Positions 25,032 through 33,454 of a stretch of DNA of 42,082 nt are shown one piece after another. Each line of letters starts with the position of its first letter. Position 1 is the first letter of the stretch. The notes beneath the pieces were generated by a model that was given only the letters and a program-made list of their open reading frames with translations, made no database searches and had not been told where the DNA came from. The stretch comes from Oscillospiraceae bacterium (GTDB taxonomy: Bacteria; Bacillota; Clostridia; Oscillospirales; Oscillospiraceae). The DNA lies in NCBI GenBank assembly GCA_021768185.1, contig JAETNP010000019.1, positions 1 through 42,082 on the forward strand, written 5' to 3'. Position numbers and translations under genes: made by a program.

Positions 25032-25063
25032 TTTGGACGAGGTAGTATAAAACCCCGTCCAAA
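25032..25063. repeat. 28-bp resolvase-site-like palindrome A
   Basis: TGGACG-N16-CGTCCA at 25034-25061 with central AGTATAAAA, extended to TTTGGACG/CGTCCAAA. The 28-bp length, 12-bp half-sites and central TATA match the form of a Tn3/gamma-delta res site I. It lies in the leader of the dead TnpB gene. Confidence 0.6.
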
Positions 25064-25146
25064 AAAATTTTTTTCAAAAAGTCTTATTTCTCTGCGTCTC
25101 ATGTCGATATGTAATACAGAACAAAGGTAAAAATCTTCGAGATTCC

Positions 25147-25176
25147 CTGGACGGCTAAGTATACAATTCCGTCCAG
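25147..25176. repeat. 28-bp resolvase-site-like palindrome B
   Basis: A second TGGACG-N16-CGTCCA at 25148-25175 with centre AGTATACAA, 114 bp from copy A and in the same orientation. It ends 3 bp before the resolvase stop codon. Confidence 0.6.
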
Positions 25177-25178
25177 AT

Positions 25179-25802
25179 TTATTTTGTCCCTGTGCGGATT
25201 ACAGCCATCTCAGCACGAAGAGCAGCGTCACGGAATGTGGATTTAGGAATGCCACAGGCTTCCGCCGCCGCCCGCAGCGTCATTCGTCTGTCTCTCCACG
25301 CCTGCCGCAATTCTTCAAAGCTATCTGGCAGTGTGTGGCATGGCGGACCAAAACGCACCCCCTTGGCTTTCGCTTCCGCAATGCCCTCCGCCTGTCGTTG
25401 ACGGATATTTTCCCGTTCCGTCTGCGCCACATAGCTGAGGAGCTGAAGGACAATGTCCGCAATCAGCGTTCCGGTCAAATCGCGCCCTTGCCGGGTATCC
25501 AGCAAGGGCATGTCCAATACTACAATGGCGGCTTTTCGCTTTTTTGTGATTACGCTCCATTGCTCTAAAATTTCATCATAATTCCGGCCCAATCGGTCAA
25601 TGCTTTTGACCACCAGCACATCCCCTGGCTGCAACACTCGCACCAATCGCTGATAGCATGGACGGTTGAAGTCTTTTCCTGACAGTTTTTCTATGATAAT
25701 GTTTTTTTCTGCCACGCCAAATTCCTGCATAGCGGCAAGCTGACGGGCCTCGTTTTGTTCTTGGGTGGATACCCGAACATAGCCGTAAGTTGTCTCTGTC
25801 AT
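25179..25802 (-). CDS. Small serine resolvase/invertase
   Basis: 207 residues from the ATG after AAGGGGACCGAAGT. The catalytic domain is at the N-terminus (YGYVRVSTQEQNEARQ, Ser12 as nucleophile; IDRLGRNYDEILEQW; ERENIRQRQAEGIAEAKAKG as the E helix). The C-terminus is a helix-turn-helix (MTLRAAAEACGIPKSTFRDA). This order is that of Tn3 resolvases and Hin/Gin invertases, not of IS607 TnpA, where the DNA-binding domain comes first. Two 28-bp res-like palindromes lie just after its stop, and a 34-bp palindrome just before its start. It probably resolves or rearranges DNA at these sites; the cargo genes follow immediately. Confidence 0.88.
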   Translation of the reverse strand: MTETTYGYVRVSTQEQNEARQLAAMQEFGVAEKNIIIEKLSGKDFNRPCYQRLVRVLQPGDVLVVKSIDRLGRNYDEILEQWSVITKKRKAAIVVLDMPLLDTRQGRDLTGTLIADIVLQLLSYVAQTERENIRQRQAEGIAEAKAKGVRFGPPCHTLPDSFEELRQAWRDRRMTLRAAAEACGIPKSTFRDAALRAEMAVIRTGTK

Positions 25803-25814
25803 ACTTCGGTCCCC

Positions 25815-25848
25815 TTCTGTAAATATGGTATCTCTATATTTTACAGAA
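25815..25848. promoter_or_regulatory. 34-bp palindrome upstream of the resolvase gene
   Basis: TTCTGTAAATAT ... ATATTTTACAGAA, lying just in front of the resolvase ribosome-binding site. Candidate operator or accessory res subsite for the resolvase. Confidence 0.5.
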
Positions 25849-26088
25849 AAATAGCAGCTAAACATCTCAGAGAACCGAAAGTTGCCCTATTGAATCCCTT
25901 TTCTTCGCAATGAATAGCGTGTAAAATACAGCAGTTTATTGGCCTACAGCATCGCAAATGCGGCATAAGCTGGAAAAAGGGCGAGAGCTTTTTGGGACGC
26001 TCTGGTGATATGGTATTTGCCCTACAGCGAAGGAAGGTTGGGAAGAAAGTGAAACACTGCCCGGTGATCCGTTTCGAGGGCTGACTGC

Positions 26089-27006
26089 CTACGCTGCCCC
26101 CTCGCCGTAGAGATCGTGATTGACCTGGGCGGCGTAGTGGTTCTCAATGGTCGCCGGGGCGTTGTACAGCACCGTGAGCAGGTACTGCTTCATGTTCCGT
26201 ACCTGGGTGGTGTTCTCTTTCAGGCAGTCGAACACAAACACGATGTGTTCCCGATCCAGTTTCAGCAGCCGGGATTTCACCACCGCCTGGGGGAAATCGT
26301 TCCCCGCTACCCGGAGGGTTTCCTTGCTGGAGCAAACGGCCTCCACCATGATCTCCACCATCTCGTCCAGCTGACCGGCATCGTAGGGGCGCTCCCGCAC
26401 AAAGCCATCGTAGCCGATGTTCTCCCGGATCAGTTCCCGGTAGGCGTCCATCTCGCCTTTGCTCACTCTGCTGCGCCTTGTTCGTTTCTTTCCTTTCGTT
26501 TCAGACGGCTGTGCCGCTACGGGAGGGGAGGAAAAGAAAGGAAAAGATTCCGTACTTACTGAGTCAGTAATTTTTTGATCTTTTTTTACTGGGTCTTTCT
26601 TTATTTGCGTTGGATTTTCCGTCAACGTGGCCCCCGCTGACGGAGAAACCGTTGACGGGTTTTCCGACAACGGTTGGGCCGAAGACGGCCCTTCCGGCGG
26701 CGGCTCATGAGAGGCGGGATACTCCCGGATGATGTACTCGTTGCTGCCGAACTTGCCATCCTTGCCGGTGGTCTGATGCCGCTGGATGTACCCGGCTTTC
26801 TCCAATTCCACCACGGTGGCCCGGATAGCGTCTTTGCCCTCCAGGCTGATCTTGGCGAGGCCGGAGAGGGTGTAATCCCAAGTTTCTGGGAGGGACAGCA
26901 TAAGGGAGAGAAGCCCTTTTGCTTTCAAAGAAAGGCCCTTGTCCCGCAGGTGGTAGTTGCTCATGACGGTATAATTCTGGGTGCGCTCCACGCGAAAAAC
27001 TGCCAT
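26089..27006 (-). CDS. Helix-turn-helix replication-initiator-like protein (RepA N-terminal/DUF6017 type)
   Basis: 305 residues from the ATG after CGAGGAGTGTTCAAT. The N-terminal 100 residues form a winged helix typical of the ICE RepA/DnaD-like group (FRVERTQNYTVMSNYHLRD, LSLKAKGLLSLMLSLPETWD, ALVELEKAGYIQRHQ-like). A low-complexity Ser/Pro/Thr linker (about 105-165) follows, then a C-terminal alpha domain of DUF6017 type (YRELIRENIGYDG, LDEMVEIMVEAVCSSKE, YLLTVLYNAPATIENHY). In Tn1549-like elements such a gene lies at the end of the transfer module and may start circular-form replication. A hairpin lies between it and the CHAP gene upstream. Confidence 0.78.
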   Translation of the reverse strand: MAVFRVERTQNYTVMSNYHLRDKGLSLKAKGLLSLMLSLPETWDYTLSGLAKISLEGKDAIRATVVELEKAGYIQRHQTTGKDGKFGSNEYIIREYPASHEPPPEGPSSAQPLSENPSTVSPSAGATLTENPTQIKKDPVKKDQKITDSVSTESFPFFSSPPVAAQPSETKGKKRTRRSRVSKGEMDAYRELIRENIGYDGFVRERPYDAGQLDEMVEIMVEAVCSSKETLRVAGNDFPQAVVKSRLLKLDREHIVFVFDCLKENTTQVRNMKQYLLTVLYNAPATIENHYAAQVNHDLYGEGAA

Positions 27007-27031
27007 ATTGAACACTCCTCGTTTATAAAAA

Positions 27032-27071
27032 TAAGAGGGCTTGGGAACAGGTCAAACCTACTCCCAAGCCC
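27032..27071 (-). terminator. Terminator of the transfer operon after the CHAP gene
   Basis: On the minus strand, GGGCTTGGGA pairs with TCCCAAGCCC, then TCTTATTTTTAT. It starts right after the CHAP stop codon. Confidence 0.7.
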
Positions 27072-27076
27072 ATTTT

Positions 27077-29227
27077 TCAAAAGATAGGGGTCCCGTAGCC
27101 CCAGATTTCGTAATGTCCTACGCTGTAGCTGCGCTGACGGCAGCTATCGCCGCTGTTGCCCTCCACGGTGTAGACGATGCCATTCTCCACCCGTTCCACG
27201 ATGCCCACATGGTCGGGGAGATCATCCTGCGGCCCGGAGGAACCCTTGTTGTCCCAGTCAAAAAATATCAAGTCACCGGGATGCGGCTCGTAGTTGTTGT
27301 CCTGCCACAGCCCCCGATCCTTGAACCAGTTGGAGCCGCCTGTGCATCCAGCGAACTTGGGGATCACCCCAGCGTCAATGTAGCCGCACTCGTTGGCGCA
27401 CCAGCTCACAAAACAGGCGCACCACTCCACCCGGCTGTTGAAGCCATACCAGCTCCAGTAGGGCTGGCCGCCCACGTTGCCCACCTGGGACAGCGCCACG
27501 GCCACAATCTCACCGCTGTTGCCGTAGAGAAGCTGGTTCCACAGGTCCCGGCTCTCCGGCGTTAGGAGGCTGTCCAGCGCGGCGTTCTGCTCGTCTGTAA
27601 ATTGATAGAACACCCGCATATCATCCACCGTCCGTGGGGTGACGGTGATGGTCAAAATGGTTTCCGTCCAGGCTTCCGCGTCCTCGGCGGCGGGGTGGTC
27701 CACGGTCCTGGTCGCCGTGGTGATTTTCGTCATATCCCAGAACACCGTCCGCAGCCGCTCCACCCGATCTGCATCTAAAATGACCACATCCACGCCATCC
27801 CCGGACACAGTTTTGACCGAGAAAACGGCGAACACGTCCGCCCAGGACGGAGGACGGCCCACGATCTCCACGCTGTCATAGCTGCCACCGGCTTGGAGAC
27901 CAGACAGGGTATCGGCATACTCCCGGTTGATCTGGGCCACGGCTGCCGAGGGCGAAACCGCGTCCGGGCCGCTGCTGCCGCCTGAGAAGAAGATGCCGAA
28001 GGGCGAGGCGATGAGCAGGCCCACCATACAGATCACCAGCACGATCACAATGGCGATCCAGCCGCCAGCGGCGATGGCTGCCGCCAGTTCCTGCATCGCC
28101 GCAATGGCCGCTTTTACCGCCGCCACGGTGGCTTTGGCCGCAGCCTTGGCGGTGGTCGCCGCCGCTTTTGCCGTGGCCCGTGCAGCCTGTACGGCCCTCT
28201 GGGTGGCCTTTACGGTGGCCTGGGCCGTCCTCTGGGCAGCTTTGGCGCTTTGCGCCGCAGTCTTGGTGGTTCGGGCGGCGGTTTTGGCCGTCCGCTGGGT
28301 AGTCTTGATCGTCTTTCGTGCGGAGCGATCCGCCGTTTTGATAGCATGACGGGCAGTGCGCTCTACATTTTTCTGAACAGAGCGCCCCGTTTTCACGATA
28401 GCTTTGCCGCCATCCCGCACAGGCTGAGTATCAGGATTTCCCGGACTCACCGGCCTACGGACAGTGTGAGCAGAGGCATATCCCCGCCGCGCCGGAGCGG
28501 GAGGTGAGGTATCTCCACCGGCCTTGGCCTGGGGAACGGTACCGCTACCTGCCTGCTGGCTCTCCGCCCGTTTCATCGCCGCCGTTCGCCCACGTTCCCG
28601 CACAAACTCCTGCTTGCCCTGGGCAAGCGCCTGGGGTGGCTGCTCAGGGGCAGATGGGGGCTGTCGCTGGATGTAGGCGTCCTTTGTCTTGATGGACAGC
28701 CGTTCAGGGGGCTTGCCCCCGTTGGATGGGGCGGTTGCGTGGTCAGAGGGAGAGGTGGTGACTTCCCTGGTCTTGATCTGCGGGCGTTCCGGCCTGCCCT
28801 GCGGAGCGGGGGCCTCCTCTGCATGGACAGCACGGGCGGCCTCCTTTGTTCTGATCTGTGGATGCTCCGGTTCACCCGGTGCAACCAGCTCCGCACCATC
28901 AGAGGACACACGGCCACCATGAACAGTGGATTCCCGCGTTTTGATCCTCTGCCGTTCTGGGCCAGCAGCAGTGGCAGGTTCCGCTCTGCTGCCCCCAGGC
29001 AGCGCTGTATCGCCCTCTCTGGCAGTCACAGCCTCCCGTGTCTTGATTTTAGGCTGTTCCCGTGGGGGCGGTTCGTGGGGCGAGGGCCGCTCTGCCGGGG
29101 CCTCCGGAGATAGCTCCTGCTCCACGGGCGGATCTGTGGCAGTGTGGGTATCTCTCTCTGCTTTCCGCTCCCTGGCGGCTTTTTTCTTCTTCAGAAGATA
29201 CTCTATACCACGCTCGGTACGCCGCAC
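27077..29227 (-). CDS. Conjugation-linked CHAP-domain cell-wall hydrolase with IKTRE repeats
   Basis: 716 residues from a GTG; the same frame stays open and coding-like for about 200 bp upstream (IKEKRTVKSKLKEK ... PKELIRRGLDDGTERLRG) to a strong site GGGAGGTGAAAAAAC followed by ATC, with no ATG, GTG or TTG there. Residues 1-210 are Pro/Glu-rich with five copies of an IKTRE-like motif. Residues 270-370 are Lys/Ala/Thr-rich and helical. A membrane helix is at about 375-400 (GGWIAIVIVLVICMVGLLIA). The C-terminus is a CHAP domain with Cys in EWCACFVSW and His in DHVGIVERV. It would open peptidoglycan for the conjugation channel. Confidence 0.82.
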   Translation of the reverse strand: MRRTERGIEYLLKKKKAARERKAERDTHTATDPPVEQELSPEAPAERPSPHEPPPREQPKIKTREAVTAREGDTALPGGSRAEPATAAGPERQRIKTRESTVHGGRVSSDGAELVAPGEPEHPQIRTKEAARAVHAEEAPAPQGRPERPQIKTREVTTSPSDHATAPSNGGKPPERLSIKTKDAYIQRQPPSAPEQPPQALAQGKQEFVRERGRTAAMKRAESQQAGSGTVPQAKAGGDTSPPAPARRGYASAHTVRRPVSPGNPDTQPVRDGGKAIVKTGRSVQKNVERTARHAIKTADRSARKTIKTTQRTAKTAARTTKTAAQSAKAAQRTAQATVKATQRAVQAARATAKAAATTAKAAAKATVAAVKAAIAAMQELAAAIAAGGWIAIVIVLVICMVGLLIASPFGIFFSGGSSGPDAVSPSAAVAQINREYADTLSGLQAGGSYDSVEIVGRPPSWADVFAVFSVKTVSGDGVDVVILDADRVERLRTVFWDMTKITTATRTVDHPAAEDAEAWTETILTITVTPRTVDDMRVFYQFTDEQNAALDSLLTPESRDLWNQLLYGNSGEIVAVALSQVGNVGGQPYWSWYGFNSRVEWCACFVSWCANECGYIDAGVIPKFAGCTGGSNWFKDRGLWQDNNYEPHPGDLIFFDWDNKGSSGPQDDLPDHVGIVERVENGIVYTVEGNSGDSCRQRSYSVGHYEIWGYGTPIF

Positions 29228-29482
29228 CCCGCCAACGGCGGTATCCTCGATCCGGTCGCCGCCGTAGTCGCTGGCCTGCCCACGCTGGGCAGTCTCCCGG
29301 AGCTGGCCCCGCAGGCGTTCCGTGCCGTCATCCAGGCCGCGGCGGATAAGCTCCTTCGGCGAAGCTTTGACTTTTTCTTTTAATTTGCTTTTTACGGTGC
29401 GCTTTTCTTTGATTTTTGCGATGTTTTTTCACCTCCCGGAACGGAGAACAGGGCCGCAGGTGCGGCCCCGTTCCCTGGGGTT

Positions 29483-31822
29483 CTATACATCTGTATTCAG
29501 GTCTGACGGGCGGGTGGTCATCAAGCGGTAGAGTCGGTTCTTGGGGAAATTATCCATAAACGGCACAATGGCGCTGCCGCATTTGATAAGACCCCGTCCG
29601 AAATCCACATTGGTGATGTAGGAGAGTTGGTTGTCCGAAATGTTCAGCAGCCGCGCCAGCTCCGCCCGGTCTGTCGCCGCCTGGTTCAGCATGACCAGAA
29701 ATTCACTGTTGGCCAGCATGGTTCGGGCGGTGTGGGACTGGAGGAGATCATCGACATTCTGCGTGAGGCCAGTGCAGCAGGCTCCGTACTTTCTGACCCG
29801 TTTCCAGAGGGTAAACAGGAAGTTTGCGCTATATTCGTGCTGAAACAGCAAATAAATTTCATCAATATAGACCCAGGTGTTCCGCCCCATCTGCCGGTTT
29901 CTGATGATGCGGTTAAACACGCTGTCCAGCACCACCAGCATACCAACGGGCAAGAGCTGCTTGCCCAGATCCCGGATGTCATAGCACAGGATTCGTGCGT
30001 CCGTATCCACATTGGTGGGCTTGGCAAAGGTGTTGAGACTGCCCTCGGTGAACAGCTCGATAGCCAGCGCCACGTCACGGGCCTCCGGCTCGGACTGGCG
30101 GAGCAGCTCGGCGTGGAAGTCCTGGAGGGTGGGCGCTTTCCCTTGATAGCCGCCCTTGATGTAGCTGTGGTAGACATTGGCGGTGCAGCGGTCGATGATG
30201 GATTTCTCCTTGGCGGACAGCAGCCGGTCGCCCATGAGCTGTTCGCACAGGGACAGCAGGAACTCGGACTTCAGCACCACCGGATTCTCGCCGTCCCCGT
30301 ACCCCTGCTCCATGTCCATGGCGTTGATGTGGTTGGGTGATGTGGCGGAAATACTGATGACCTCGCCGCCCAGCCCTTCAATGAGGGGCCGATACTCCGA
30401 CTCTGGATCTATGACGATGATGTCATCCTCCGTGGAGAGGGCCAGATTGACCATCTCCCGCTTGGCGCTGAAGGACTTGCCGGAGCCGGACACGCCCAGT
30501 ACAAAACCGTTGCCGTTCAGCAGTTCCTTGCGATTGGCAATAATGAGATTCTTGGAAATCACATTCTGACCATAATACACGCCACCCTGATCCCGTACCT
30601 CCTGAGCCTTGAAGGGCATGAGGACGGCCAGGGCTTCGGTGGTGAGCGTCCGCAGGGCGTCGATTCGGCGCAGACCCAGGGGAAGGGCTGTCACCAGCCC
30701 GTCCGCCTGCTGCCAATTCAGCGTGGCCAGTTGGCACAGGTGCTTTCGGGCGGTGGACTGGAGGGCATCGGTGTCACTGTCCAACTCCTCTTTGCTGTCT
30801 GCCAGATGCACCAACGTCACCACGGCGAACATCATCCGCTGGTCACGAGTGGTGAGGTCGTCCAGCATTTCACGGGTCTCCTTCCGCTGCTGCTCCAGGT
30901 CGTAGGGGACAACGGCAGAGAAGTTGTTGTTGCTGTTCTGCCGCCGCTGCCAATTGGTGACATTCGTCTCCACACCCAGCAGGCGGCTCTGCATCTCCCG
31001 CACCGCCTCATCTGTGGGGACGGGGATCACGTCAATGGACAACATCATGGTGCGGTTCAGGGCGGTCAGCTCACTGATCATGGAGTCCTTGATGTAGCTG
31101 GCGTACTCTTTCAAAAACAGCACCCGCCCAAACTTGTCCCCCATGACGAAGTAATCTTTCTTAAATTCCAGGCTGTCCGGGCAGATGGAGTCCTTGAAGG
31201 AATGCCCCTTCCGCATCAGGTCCCGCAGATCCACATGGAACTCGGTTTCCTCCCCGGTGCGGTAGAAGTCATGCAGCACCCGCAGGCGCTCCACCGCGTC
31301 CAGTTCCTCGCTGCGGGCGTCCAGGTGGCTGAGACGGGTGGTCACGTCCGCCGTCACCCGGTCGAAAAAGGTGCGGGCCTCCTCGATGCTCTTGCGGTGG
31401 ACGGAGAGGGTGATGTACCGCTCCTGCACCACGCTGTTGGAGGAGTCCGTCACCTTGTCCATGAGCATGGCGTTGTACTCGGCCCGGTAGCCGTCCAGGT
31501 AATCGTCCTGCCGGGGCAGCAGGATCTTCTGCTCAAAGTCCTGGCGGTTGAGCCGCTTGTTGTTGATGGTCAGCTTGGTGGTGGAGCCGGTGTCCAGGGC
31601 GTTCAAAAGTTCGGAGTAGCCCAGGAACATGGACGTTTTGTCCTCTTTCGAGGCGATGGCGTAGTTGATGTCCGAGAAGCGGATGGTCTTGGAAAATTTG
31701 CTCCCGAACTGAAAAATCCCATCCGGCCACAGGCGGCGGATGGGGATGGCGTCCTGCGCGGACTTGGGGAGGACGAAGCCCTCCCGGTCCTGCTTCAGCG
31801 TATTTTGCAGGGTTTTAATCAA
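29483..31822 (-). CDS. VirB4-family conjugation ATPase
   Basis: 779 residues. Walker A GVSGSGKSF is near residue 448 and Walker B WVYIDEIYLL near 656; further VirB4 signatures are VIDPESEYRPLIEGLGG and TGLTQNVDDLLQS. The N-terminal 430 residues form the usual membrane-proximal VirB4 region. In type IV secretion this ATPase powers assembly and substrate transfer at the inner face of the membrane. Its start overlaps the end of the PrgI-like gene by 8 bp, so the two are coupled. Confidence 0.92.
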   Translation of the reverse strand: MIKTLQNTLKQDREGFVLPKSAQDAIPIRRLWPDGIFQFGSKFSKTIRFSDINYAIASKEDKTSMFLGYSELLNALDTGSTTKLTINNKRLNRQDFEQKILLPRQDDYLDGYRAEYNAMLMDKVTDSSNSVVQERYITLSVHRKSIEEARTFFDRVTADVTTRLSHLDARSEELDAVERLRVLHDFYRTGEETEFHVDLRDLMRKGHSFKDSICPDSLEFKKDYFVMGDKFGRVLFLKEYASYIKDSMISELTALNRTMMLSIDVIPVPTDEAVREMQSRLLGVETNVTNWQRRQNSNNNFSAVVPYDLEQQRKETREMLDDLTTRDQRMMFAVVTLVHLADSKEELDSDTDALQSTARKHLCQLATLNWQQADGLVTALPLGLRRIDALRTLTTEALAVLMPFKAQEVRDQGGVYYGQNVISKNLIIANRKELLNGNGFVLGVSGSGKSFSAKREMVNLALSTEDDIIVIDPESEYRPLIEGLGGEVISISATSPNHINAMDMEQGYGDGENPVVLKSEFLLSLCEQLMGDRLLSAKEKSIIDRCTANVYHSYIKGGYQGKAPTLQDFHAELLRQSEPEARDVALAIELFTEGSLNTFAKPTNVDTDARILCYDIRDLGKQLLPVGMLVVLDSVFNRIIRNRQMGRNTWVYIDEIYLLFQHEYSANFLFTLWKRVRKYGACCTGLTQNVDDLLQSHTARTMLANSEFLVMLNQAATDRAELARLLNISDNQLSYITNVDFGRGLIKCGSAIVPFMDNFPKNRLYRLMTTRPSDLNTDV

Positions 31823-32225
31823 TTTTCAAAGCCTCCTTTACCGAAGAATGTTCCAATGCTTTGGCATACAGATTTTCCGCTCGGAACACCAGTTTTCTGG
31901 GATACAGCAGCTCCGAACGGATGACGGCCAGCAGGAACTTTTCAAAGGTCATGCCGTTGTAAGTAAAAAAGCCGCCCAGGGCGAAGGGGAACGCCGCCAG
32001 GACGCAGATCCAGCCGATCTCCCCGCTGCCCACCACGTTGCGCAGGCCGAAATACAACCCCACCGCCACCAGCACGGCCAGCAGGGCGAACAGGAACTGC
32101 CGCAGAGACAGCCCGAAGAACAGGCTTTCCTGGTAGTCCCGGACTTCTTTGTTGATGCGGACTTCTATTGGTATCACCCCCAATGTGAAAGAATCGGCAG
32201 ACAGGTCGTTGCAAAGCCTGTCCAC
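31815..32225 (-). CDS. PrgI-family conjugation membrane protein
   Basis: The frame opens at 32225, but homologues begin with IPIEVRINKEV, which points to the GTG at 32175-32177 (120 residues) behind TTGGGG. Two adjacent membrane helices are visible (LRQFLFALLAVLVAVGLYFG and IGWICVLAAFPFALGGFFTY), then a conserved C-terminal MTFEKFLLAVIRSELLYPRK. PrgI/VirB3-like proteins accompany VirB4 in Gram-positive type IV secretion. Its upstream neighbour is on the opposite strand. Confidence 0.82.
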   Translation of the reverse strand: MDRLCNDLSADSFTLGVIPIEVRINKEVRDYQESLFFGLSLRQFLFALLAVLVAVGLYFGLRNVVGSGEIGWICVLAAFPFALGGFFTYNGMTFEKFLLAVIRSELLYPRKLVFRAENLYAKALEHSSVKEALKID

Positions 32226-32236
32226 CTATGGTAAGA

Positions 32237-32269
32237 TGCGACAAACCAGAAAAAGGGAGGTCTGTCGCA
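32237..32269 (+). promoter_or_regulatory. Hairpin sequestering the ribosome-binding site of the + strand membrane gene
   Basis: TGCGACAAACC (32237-32247) pairs with GGTCTGTCGCA (32259-32269), one mismatch. The Shine-Dalgarno AGGGAGGT lies in the loop and 3' arm, and the stem ends at the base before the ATG. A second stem GACAGG/CCTGTC is at 32200-32222. Confidence 0.6.
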
Positions 32270-32608
32270 ATGATGTTTATGATTTTTGGTATTGGTCTGT
32301 TCCTGCTGCCCATCCTGCTGCGCTTGGCACTGAAGCTCCGGCTGGGCATCCCCATGCTGTACGCCGTCCTGATGCTCACCGCGTTCCACGGCTGGTATCA
32401 GGCCCACGCCGCCCTGGCGGACGGCATCTTCTTCGCCCTGGTTGGCCTCGCCGCCCTGTCCTGGGTGGTGACGCTGCTCCGCCGTCTCTGGGAGCTGCTG
32501 GATGATTGGCGGGAGGAACGGGCCATGGCGGAGCTGCTGGCCTACCGGGTGCGGCAGGCCAGGGCCAACGGCGAGAGCGCCATCAACACCGAGGGTCTGT
32601 GGTATTGA
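32270..32608 (+). CDS. Small membrane protein on the opposite strand within the transfer operon
   Basis: 112 residues with a strong site (AAAAAGGGAGGTCTGTCGCA-ATG). Three hydrophobic stretches (MMFMIFGIGLFLLPILLRLA, GIPMLYAVLMLTAFHGWY, GIFFALVGLAALSWVVTLL) precede a charged helix (LLDDWREERAMAELLAYRVR). It is the only + strand gene in the ICE part. Its stop TGA runs into the convergent VirB6-like stop (TGATCA). I recognise no family. The hairpin over its ribosome-binding site suggests control at translation; a surface-exclusion or regulatory role is possible but unproven. Confidence 0.7.
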   Translation: MMFMIFGIGLFLLPILLRLALKLRLGIPMLYAVLMLTAFHGWYQAHAALADGIFFALVGLAALSWVVTLLRRLWELLDDWREERAMAELLAYRVRQARANGESAINTEGLWY

Positions 32609-33454
32609 TCATCCCAGCCCCATCAGTTCCCGGATGAGCCGGTCGCTCATTTTGATAGCGCCAACGAGAACTAACATATTGAAGATCAGTTCGCCAACAT
32701 AGTTCCACACGATGGTTGCCGCCGCCAGCGTATCGTCCGCGATGGCAGGCGGCGCGGAGGCGAATGCCGAGAAAATCACACAGGCCAATACGATCACACA
32801 GCCCTCCAGGCAGATGGCGGCATAGCTTTTCAGAAAGGCCACGCCAATACTGCTGGAGGGCTGTCCCGCGAAGCTGGCCATGGGGATGGGCGCGATAGCG
32901 GTGGCCATATAGAGCTTGAAAAAACGACTATAAACTGTTAAAATCATCACCAGAGACAGCACCCAGATAAACAGCGACCCCAACAGAGTGACGGCCCACA
33001 GGGGGATGCTCTCCAGAAAGCCCACATCCTCAATGATGGTCACCATCTCGGTGGGCAGCGTGGTGGCGGTCAAGGCTGACAGCCCGGAGGCCCCCATGAT
33101 GGTGGTGATCATCCCCTGGGCCACTTGGAACAGCGCCGACATCAGCTCCATACCGTGGGTCACCGCCGCCTGGGCCAGCACAAAGCGGATGAAGCACTTG
33201 AATACCATCTCTGGTTTCTTCAATTCCGTAAACGATCCGCAGGTCTTGACGATGCCCATCACGAAGAACAGCACCAGCAGGGCACAGCCGATGGCCTGAA
33301 GCGCTCCGTTGATGCCAGTGATCACCGTCCAGACCGCGCCGCCCTTGAAGTTCTCCGGCGTGGTACTAACCAATGTCCAGATCTCCGCCAGTTTGTCGTT
33401 CCAGGTCCCCAGGGCGGAGTTCAGGTTATCTACGATCCAATTTCCGCTTCCCAT
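32609..33454 (-). CDS. VirB6/TrbL-like conjugation channel membrane protein
   Basis: 281 residues with about six membrane helices (for example LQAIGCALLVLFFVMGIVKT, LWAVTLLGSLFIWVLSLVMI, LEGCVIVLACVIFSAFA, LIFNMLVLVGAIKMSD). A conserved central motif YSRFFKLYMATAIAPIPMAS is typical of this ICE family. VirB6-type proteins form part of the inner-membrane channel for DNA transfer. It sits between the Maff2-like and PrgI genes, as in Tn1549-like transfer operons. Confidence 0.85.
   Translation of the reverse strand: MGSGNWIVDNLNSALGTWNDKLAEIWTLVSTTPENFKGGAVWTVITGINGALQAIGCALLVLFFVMGIVKTCGSFTELKKPEMVFKCFIRFVLAQAAVTHGMELMSALFQVAQGMITTIMGASGLSALTATTLPTEMVTIIEDVGFLESIPLWAVTLLGSLFIWVLSLVMILTVYSRFFKLYMATAIAPIPMASFAGQPSSSIGVAFLKSYAAICLEGCVIVLACVIFSAFASAPPAIADDTLAAATIVWNYVGELIFNMLVLVGAIKMSDRLIRELMGLG

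Noticed and set aside
25032-25176. Simple terminators or plain operators for the two 28-bp palindromes
   Set aside because: Copy B has no T-run, and both share a conserved centre and exact 28-bp span, which fits recombination sites better. Operator use is still possible.
23836-25802. An active IS607 or IS605 insertion sequence (serine recombinase plus TnpB)
   Set aside because: The recombinase has its catalytic domain first and helix-turn-helix last, opposite to IS607 TnpA. The TnpB lacks two catalytic aspartates, no Y1 tnpA is present, and no left end is evident.
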